Of a DNA stretch of 64,000 nucleotides, positions 59,753 to 64,000 are shown in pieces. Source of the stretch: Candidatus Saccharimonadota bacterium (lineage in GTDB: Bacteria; Patescibacteriota; Saccharimonadia; Saccharimonadales; Saccharimonadaceae); the NCBI GenBank assembly GCA_017514765.1, contig JAFWIU010000010.1, positions 170,459 to 234,458 of the forward strand, in the 5' to 3' direction. The position numbers and the translations under genes were made by a program. How positions within the stretch are numbered: the first letter of the stretch is position 1; each line of letters opens with the position of its first letter. The notes under the pieces were generated by a model, which ran no database searches, was not told the origin of the DNA, and worked only from the letters and a program-made list of their open reading frames with translations.

Positions 59753-59829
59753 TGGTGGGGATATGTGGACTTGAACCACAGACCTCGTCATTATCAGTGA
59801 CGCGCTCTAACCAGCTGAGCTATATCCCC
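59753..59829 (-). tRNA. tRNA-Ile (GAT)
   Basis: Acceptor GGGGATA/TATCCCC, D arm AGCTCAGCTGGTTAGAGC, anticodon loop CTGATAA (anticodon GAT), T arm TTCAAGT, discriminator A and encoded CCA at 59753-59755. A -10-like TAAAATATATA lies ~10 nt upstream. The Ile-Ala order is that of rRNA spacers, but no rRNA is here. Confidence 0.95.
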
Positions 59830-59889
59830 GTGCTATATATTTTACCAAAATCTCTAGAAAAGTAAAGTCTTTTATGATATAATTGGGGT

Positions 59890-60132
59890 ATGGATTATTC
59901 TTTTAATATTGGGTGGTTGTTTGGTGGTCTCGGAATTATGCTTGCTGGTGGCTTGATTGTGATTTTTTACAAGCAGATTAGTGATAATTTTGTAAGTGGC
60001 GTTTCATCTTATGATAAAGTGAAGCTATTCGGAGTAATCACTGCAATCTTTGGGCTACTAGTAGCATCTAACTTGTTGCCTGTTATTTTGACGTGGCTTT
60101 TTCAATCGATGTTTCCAAGACAGTCTGCCTGA
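59890..60132 (+). CDS. Small two-pass membrane protein
   Basis: 80 residues. Two membrane segments (about 8-27 and 45-68, the first GWLFGGLGIMLAGGLIVIFY) with a polar loop between. No family recognised. TATAAT (59878-59883) leaves exactly 6 nt to the ATG, so the start is sound. Its 3' end overlaps the convergent methylase gene by 50 bases. Confidence 0.65.
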   Translation: MDYSFNIGWLFGGLGIMLAGGLIVIFYKQISDNFVSGVSSYDKVKLFGVITAIFGLLVASNLLPVILTWLFQSMFPRQSA

Positions 60133-60634
60133 CGCATTCATACATCGCGATGGCGGCCGCAGCGCCGACGTTGACGGAACGGGTGGAACCAAAGGATTCG
60201 ATAAACCTGACATCTTGAGCTTCTGCTAGTAGCTCCGTGGTGATACCGTTGTTCTCGGAGCCGAAGATTAGTGTAGTATTAGGTTTGAAGAGTTTAGAGC
60301 ACAGTCCTTTGGCACGTGGAGTATTATTCTCAATGGCGATCAGTTCCCTACCATTTTGAGTCCGCAAAAAATCTTTAATTGTGGGATGATGGATAATTTC
60401 TAGGTATTTATCGGTACACATGGCGCCGCGCCGATTGTATTTTTTCTTGCCGATGATGTGAACTTTAGCCACGTTGAAGGAATTGGCAGTTCTAACGATG
60501 GAACCAATGTTAAAATCATGCTCGACGTTCTCAATAGCAATTTCGAGCGGAGTGCGTTTGTTGGTGAGCTTAGCAAAGACTTGTTCATTGGTCATACCCT
60601 TGTACTCGTCGATTAAATTTCGTGTATCTTCCAT
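60083..60634 (-). CDS. SPOUT RNA 2'-O-methyltransferase (TrmH/SpoU type)
   Basis: 183 residues with only the SPOUT catalytic domain. Motifs: VEHDFNIGSIVRTANSFNV, LIFGSENNGIT (SAM knot), FGSTRSVNVGAAAAIAMYE. Lacks the N-terminal RNA-binding region of RlmB. It methylates a ribose in tRNA or rRNA; the target cannot be told. TATAAT ends 6 nt before the ATG. Confidence 0.88.
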   Translation of the reverse strand: MEDTRNLIDEYKGMTNEQVFAKLTNKRTPLEIAIENVEHDFNIGSIVRTANSFNVAKVHIIGKKKYNRRGAMCTDKYLEIIHHPTIKDFLRTQNGRELIAIENNTPRAKGLCSKLFKPNTTLIFGSENNGITTELLAEAQDVRFIESFGSTRSVNVGAAAAIAMYECVRQTVLETSIEKATSK

Positions 60635-60681
60635 AGCTGTATTATATCATGATATAATGAAGATAACAGATAGGAGGTAAT

Positions 60682-61023
60682 ATGGATTTTGATGAGTATC
60701 AGAAAAAAGCTTCCGAATACGATCTGTCGGAAGCGACTACTGATTTAAAAGCAGTGGGTTTTATCGAGAAGGTATTGGGGTTAGTCGGTGAAGCGGGCGA
60801 GACAGCAGACAAGATTAAAAAGATTCTACGTGATAAAGACGGTGTAGTGTCTGACGAGGATAGAGATTTGGTTGTGAAGGAACTAGGTGACACACTCTGG
60901 TATATTGCATCAATCGCGAGGTATCTCGATGTGCCGTTAAATAAGATTGCGATTGGCAATATCGACAAGCTAGAGAGCCGAAAGCAGCGCAACAAACTAC
61001 ACGGTGAAGGCGATATAAGATAA
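60682..61023 (+). CDS. MazG-like nucleoside-triphosphate pyrophosphohydrolase
   Basis: 113 residues. The MazG metal motif is seen as GLVGEAGETADKIKK (E..E) followed by VVKELGDTLWYIASIARYL (ExxD). Such enzymes remove aberrant or signalling NTPs. GGAGGT lies 5 nt before the ATG. Followed by a terminator. Confidence 0.85.
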   Translation: MDFDEYQKKASEYDLSEATTDLKAVGFIEKVLGLVGEAGETADKIKKILRDKDGVVSDEDRDLVVKELGDTLWYIASIARYLDVPLNKIAIGNIDKLESRKQRNKLHGEGDIR

Positions 61024-61039
61024 AATGACAGAATAAGAA

Positions 61040-61066
61040 ACCCCCGGCTGTAATAGTCGGGGGTAA
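61040..61066 (+). terminator. Terminator-like hairpin after the MazG gene
   Basis: ACCCCCG (61040-61046) and CGGGGGT (61058-61064) with a 11-base loop, followed by AAATCTT; on the minus strand it is followed by TTTCTTATT. Probably shared by the convergent 61073 gene. Confidence 0.6.
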
Positions 61067-61072
61067 ATCTTA

Positions 61073-61705
61073 CTACATTGTGAGAGTGATTAAAAATGGT
61101 TTTTCCCTATTCGGGATAATAACTTTTACTGTTATGATACTTGTGTCGTTTTCTGTGTGGTGAGAGGTCTCAACCTTAACGCCATCTTCTTCTGTCTTTG
61201 TAACAACTAGTGGTACTTTTTTAGATAGCAAGGATAAACGTTCCTCCCAACCAGACCTAGGTCCTAAATGCTTAACCATTGTAGGCCAACATGGCCAATC
61301 TGGTTCACAGGCAACTTCTGTCTGTGTGGGCAACCTACCATTTTGTTGGTAAAACTCAAGTAACAATGCGGTTATCTCTTCAAAGGTATGTCTCGGTTTT
61401 CGCCCTCTCTTTTTCGCTGTGTCAGTTAGAGCTGTAAGTGTTGTTGGCTGGATAGGTTTTTTCCGAGTTACACTCTGACCAGATTTAACCATGTTCCAAG
61501 CAGTTCTTGCTGCTTCAGTAAAGGATCCAAAGTAGTAGGCATAACTATTGGGTTGGTACATTTCTGGATCTTTACTTGCTTCGTCGAAGGAAAGGCAATG
61601 CTTAGCGGATTTAGTTTTTTCGATTAGTCTATCCATCAAGTCGTTCATCGGGTCATTCGTGAAACAATTAGCACCATTATTAAGCCGTAGCGTCATACTA
61701 AGCAA
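61073..61705 (-). CDS. HNH-associated-repeat DNA-binding-like protein
   Basis: 210 residues; start uncertain: a TTG at 61705 lies 3 nt after GGGAGG, an ATG at 61696 lies 12 nt after it. Two copies of the homing-endonuclease-associated repeat (about 35-75: SFDEASKDPEMYQPNSYAYYFGSFTEAARTAW in parts; about 110-150: LPTQTEVACEPDWPCWPTMVKHLG in parts), a helix-turn-helix-like unit normally linked to mobile nucleases. No nuclease domain is present. The C-terminal ~45 residues are strand-rich. Likely a DNA-binding protein of accessory origin. Confidence 0.6.
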   Translation of the reverse strand: MLSMTLRLNNGANCFTNDPMNDLMDRLIEKTKSAKHCLSFDEASKDPEMYQPNSYAYYFGSFTEAARTAWNMVKSGQSVTRKKPIQPTTLTALTDTAKKRGRKPRHTFEEITALLLEFYQQNGRLPTQTEVACEPDWPCWPTMVKHLGPRSGWEERLSLLSKKVPLVVTKTEEDGVKVETSHHTENDTSIITVKVIIPNREKPFLITLTM

Positions 61706-61920
61706 ACACCTCCCTTCATAGGATTGTGTTAATGTGCATCACTCTCATAGTAAGATTGGAGTAATTATACACTGTTTGGCAAAAAAATGCAAGAGGTAGA
61801 GCTCTTAAAATGTCAATTTAGCAAGCCTGGTCACTTGAGAACAGGGGTAGATTTGATGAAAAATGTAGGGTTTGATTCTTGAAAATATATCTTTTTTGCT
61901 TTACGCCCTATATCCATAGC
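61706..61920. other. Gene-free stretch upstream of the 61073 gene
   Basis: Mostly AT-rich. It contains one CAGGGGTAG copy of the motif found at 21.35 kb (about 61842-61850) and a weak -10. No ORF. Confidence 0.4.
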
Positions 61921-62297
61921 TTAAAAAAATCCCCCGGCATTTCACCGAGGGATAAACAAACCCCTAGGGCAGCATTCCGCCTGCCCAGACTAACGCGAGG
62001 GATTTCTCCCTTCTGGATATCCCTGGATTTAGCAAAGTTCACCAGGGTCGCGCTCGTTTAGATTATTCCACTCACCCTTTCAATAGGCAGGAAAACATCT
62101 ACAAAACTCATCCTCAACCTGCACTCGCTGCTTATAAGCCATCTTCTCAGCGCGTCCGCCGAGAAGTAAGTGACTTACCTCGTCGCGTCCGCCAAGGTAA
62201 TCACTTCCTGGCTCTTTCGCTCCGCGAGTCACCAGTGCCTCATATGCACTGGCCTTTATCTGCAGGTTCCCGTATGTGATACTGCCACGGGAAGCAG
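61921..62297 (-). ncRNA. Structured RNA of ~375 nt, unassigned
   Basis: GC-rich (most of the neighbourhood is AT-rich), no ORF, own promoter (62305-62333) and strong terminator CCCTCGG-TGAAAT-GCCGGGGG plus T run (61951-61923). Helices readable on the minus strand: TTCCCGT/ACGGGAA, CCAGTGC/GCACTGG, two adjacent hairpins whose loops both read GGCGGACGCG (stems around GTGATTACC/GGTAAGTCAC and CTTCTC/GAGAAG), CCCTGG/CCAGGG, GGGA-GAAA-TCCC, GGGCAG/CTGCCC. No tmRNA TC loop or RNase P P4 motif is seen. The repeated GGCGGACGCG loops are a distinctive signature. Confidence 0.7.
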
Positions 62298-62304
62298 GTC
62301 AATG

Positions 62305-62333
62305 TGTATCCCTATCCCATGACAAAAAGTAAA
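62305..62333 (-). promoter_or_regulatory. Promoter of the ~375-nt RNA
   Basis: TTTACT (62333-62328), 17-bp spacer, GATACA (62310-62305). The -35 and following TTTTTGTCA equal those of the promoter at 63427-63455. Confidence 0.55.
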
Positions 62334-62484
62334 TATATAATCATGTGTTGTTCGAATAACAGAGGTGAAAAACATCAAAATCTGTAAAAATGACTTTTAT
62401 AAATCGCAAAAGTTTCCGCTGAATTGTAACAAAAATGCCCCAGTCAAACTGGAGCATTCGTCAGGATCTCTACAATGGTTTTTA

Positions 62485-62883
62485 TTATCTCACCTCCTTC
62501 AATGTTTGGAGCGAACATCTAAAGGTATCGTTAAGGTCGGGATTGAGGTTCCTGTCAAGTAGAGCTTCGAACATTTCGATTCTCTTTTTGATATAGGTCT
62601 CTCTTTCCGACTCCGGCATTATCGAAAGCAGCATTTTGTCGATTTCGCCACAGCGTTTGAGACTTTCTTCCACTGGGAATAAATCCTTACGCCGACCACA
62701 ACAGATACATTCATGGATAGTCGCATATTTAGCGTATGATTCACTGGCACGCGAATCTACTGTCACGGTGTTTGATTCTTCGTCGTATTTGACAAGAGAA
62801 TCAGTTATCTCTCCAAATTGCTTTCGAAAATCAAACCTACCAGTATTGCACTCAATAGTTGCACCATTCAAATCAAAAACCAT
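62485..62883 (-). CDS. Hypothetical protein with cysteine cluster
   Basis: 132 residues, soluble. Middle part has IHECICCGRRKDLFPVEE (His, three Cys) and a fourth Cys in LKRCGEID, a possible zinc site; the rest is polar and helical. No family recognised. AAAGGAGG lies ~7 nt before the ATG. The neighbouring 63088 gene also has a CxC..C cluster. Confidence 0.6.
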   Translation of the reverse strand: MVFDLNGATIECNTGRFDFRKQFGEITDSLVKYDEESNTVTVDSRASESYAKYATIHECICCGRRKDLFPVEESLKRCGEIDKMLLSIMPESERETYIKKRIEMFEALLDRNLNPDLNDTFRCSLQTLKEVR

Positions 62884-62939
62884 TCTATATCCTCCTTTTT
62901 AAACAACAGGCCCATCCCGGGGCCAACTACTTATATTTA

Positions 62940-62967
62940 AGCCCCGAGGGATAATCCCCCGGGGCAA
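62940..62967 (-). terminator. Terminator of the 63088 gene
   Basis: GCCCCGGGGG and CCCTCGGGGC (minus strand) with an ATTAT loop, followed by TTAAATAT. Confidence 0.7.
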
Positions 62968-63087
62968 TATAAAGTTAAACATCCAATCTTCTTTATTTCT
63001 TTAAACACTTCTACGAAATTTCCTTTAACCACCCCGCCCCTGATTCCGAAGAACCAGAAGCGGGGTATGACGGCTAAACGAGTTAGG

Positions 63088-63366
63088 TTATAGGCCGAAA
63101 GTAAATCTTTCGACCATGAACATATGACTGTAAATGGCTTCCTCGTGGCTATCGCAACGAGAACAAGCGCATTCGATATCATATGTCACATTGCCTGACT
63201 CGTCATCATATGGGAAGACCATAGTCTCCCAATGATATAAGTCGTCGTCTTCCCAGTCTAGGAATCCGGAAGGTGAAAAGGCTGTACTAACGAAATATCG
63301 TTTATGGCCCTCACAATCACGGATAATAGTCTGGAACGGGTTAAAGTGAAGATTGGATGTACGCAT
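63088..63366 (-). CDS. Hypothetical protein with CxC cluster
   Basis: 92 residues. Contains IECACSRCDSHEEAIYSH (Cys-x-Cys-x-x-Cys plus His, a probable metal site) and an acidic middle (LDWEDDDLYHW). No family recognised. AGGAGG lies before the ATG; promoter at 63427-63455. Confidence 0.6.
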   Translation of the reverse strand: MRTSNLHFNPFQTIIRDCEGHKRYFVSTAFSPSGFLDWEDDDLYHWETMVFPYDDESGNVTYDIECACSRCDSHEEAIYSHMFMVERFTFGL

Positions 63367-63426
63367 TTGTACCTCCTGCTACTTGGCCATAGAGATTAAG
63401 AGGTTGTCCTCACCAAGTCTGTCATT

Positions 63427-63455
63427 ATTATATAATAAATTTGACAAAAAGTAAA
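63427..63455 (-). promoter_or_regulatory. Promoter of the 63088 gene
   Basis: TTTACT (63455-63450), 17-bp spacer, TATAAT (63432-63427) on the minus strand. Confidence 0.7.
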
Positions 63456-63528
63456 CAATAATTATTAGATTATTCAAACAACAGGGGGTAAAAGTGCTAA
63501 AAAATGTAAAATTTATTTTTACAAAGCA

Positions 63529-64000
63529 CTATTCATAAAGTGGGGTTCTTCTTAATTTATCCTCTAGTCGACTTAAATCTTCTTGGCTTTGCAAAACAGA
63601 GCCTTGTACAAATAATCCGTATTTGCCATTGAGTTCAATTGGCTCTTCGAGTGGAGTAAAGTCAAGGAATGCTGTATTTTTGGCTTGGCCTTTTTTGCTA
63701 ATAGATAAGGTAATGTGGGGAGTTTCTAGTGCGTCGCAGGCTTCTTGAACCTCTGGGTCATCTGCTTCTATTTTAACCAGAAGTCCTTCATTTTCGCCAT
63801 TATTGCCATAACCAACTGCATATATTCTTGCACCAGTACCAATTTGTGCTAAGTGAAGCTGCTCGGAACTGGGCTTGAATGCCGTAGTAACATGTGGGTG
63901 TTCAATAGGCTTTTCTAAAGTTGCTTGCCTTCTTGAATACAATTCTTCAGGACTAATAAATAAGCCAGTATAAACAGTTCTCTGTCGGATAAGTTCTGCT
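63529..64000 (-). CDS. 2H-phosphoesterase-like protein, C-terminal part (cut by window edge)
   Basis: The frame stays open to the window edge (reads AELIRQRTVYTGLFISPEEL upstream of the first TTG), so the start lies outside. Two HxT motifs, HPHVTTAF and TPHITLSI, about 75 residues apart, match the 2H phosphoesterase fold (2'-5' RNA ligase, cyclic phosphodiesterase of RNA repair enzymes). GYGNNGENEGLLVKI and LDFTPLEEPIEL follow the usual strand order. It probably opens or forms 2'-linked phosphates in RNA or nucleotides. The call rests on the motifs and their spacing. Confidence 0.65.
   Translation of the reverse strand, partial: AELIRQRTVYTGLFISPEELYSRRQATLEKPIEHPHVTTAFKPSSEQLHLAQIGTGARIYAVGYGNNGENEGLLVKIEADDPEVQEACDALETPHITLSISKKGQAKNTAFLDFTPLEEPIELNGKYGLFVQGSVLQSQEDLSRLEDKLRRTPLYE

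Noticed and set aside
59664..59829. Remnant rRNA operon around tRNA-Ile/tRNA-Ala
   Set aside because: The flanks are ordinary protein genes and no 16S or 23S sequence was seen.
61921..62297. tmRNA or RNase P RNA
   Set aside because: The universal motifs (TC loop plus CCA, tag frame ending in Ala-Ala-stop; P4 GAAAGTCC and ACAGAA) are absent. A very divergent form cannot be excluded without a covariance search.
62937..63182. 81-residue minus-strand ORF
   Set aside because: Runs through a terminator hairpin and overlaps the better-supported 63088 gene in another frame.

Overview
The window looks like a chromosome segment from a member of the Candidate Phyla Radiation (Patescibacteria), most probably a Saccharibacterium (TM7). 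This is inferred from gene content: very small intergenic gaps, DUF5663 and DUF5674 proteins, a PIN-PhoH fusion, a lone VirD4/TraD-type coupling ATPase, a compact division/cell-wall cluster, and almost no biosynthetic genes. UGA is used as an ordinary stop codon, which argues against Gracilibacteria/SR1. No rRNA gene, prophage or CRISPR array is seen. Many first genes of transcripts have a TATAAT box ending exactly 6 nt before the ATG, so leaderless mRNAs are probably common. Genes inside operons have good Shine-Dalgarno sites.

Layout. 1-6.9 kb: cell-surface genes (sortase tail, PEGA protein, two anchored proteins, DUF3048), gltX, tRNA-Glu. 7-17.5 kb: der, PIN-PhoH, pth, dprA, a probable structured RNA, DUF5674 pair, topA, and a sigma-region-4/HTH regulator. 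17.5-21.4 kb: coupling ATPase, then a gene-free stretch with CCCCTGTTAA repeats and a long hairpin element. 21.4-28.9 kb (minus strand): cluster rsmH, 21-codon ORF, ftsL-like, ftsI, mraY, ftsW, murG, FtsQ-like. 29-38 kb: accessory genes (a KwaB-like DUF4868 protein, CYTH protein, small unknowns) with recJ, priA and a choloylglycine-hydrolase family enzyme. 38-46.8 kb: HTH/ATPase/DUF4325 regulator under GTATAC sites, def, fmt, infB, tRNA-Asn, tspO, a small membrane exporter and an HD protein. 46.8-60.6 kb: HerA-like ATPase, acyl-CoA synthetase, a 1218-residue coiled-coil protein, rpsA, ROK/metallopeptidase pair, a candidate sRNA, an ABC transporter, tRNA-Ala and tRNA-Ile, a SPOUT methylase. 60.7-64 kb: MazG, an HNH-repeat protein, a ~375-nt structured RNA, small unknowns and a partial 2H-like protein.

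The most unusual feature is a set of about ten long imperfect palindromes (60-260 bp) scattered between, and in two cases inside, genes. Within each element the two arms are complementary over about 20 bp, but arm sequences are not shared between elements. Two elements (6981-7213 and 20906-21142) share a conserved core while their stems have changed on both sides in a compensatory way. Two others share a GC-rich core and lie in frame inside protein genes, in the interdomain linker of Der and at the N-terminus of the FtsQ-like protein. This resembles the Rickettsia palindromic elements in logic, but arms that differ between copies while staying self-complementary are not what ordinary MITEs show.

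Functionally the segment combines core information processing (gltX, infB, rpsA, def, fmt, pth, topA, recJ, priA), peptidoglycan division machinery, and genes that fit a host-attached lifestyle: sortase and surface proteins, a coupling ATPase, DprA, a bile-salt-hydrolase-like enzyme, TspO and an acyl-CoA synthetase in a genome that probably scavenges lipids.
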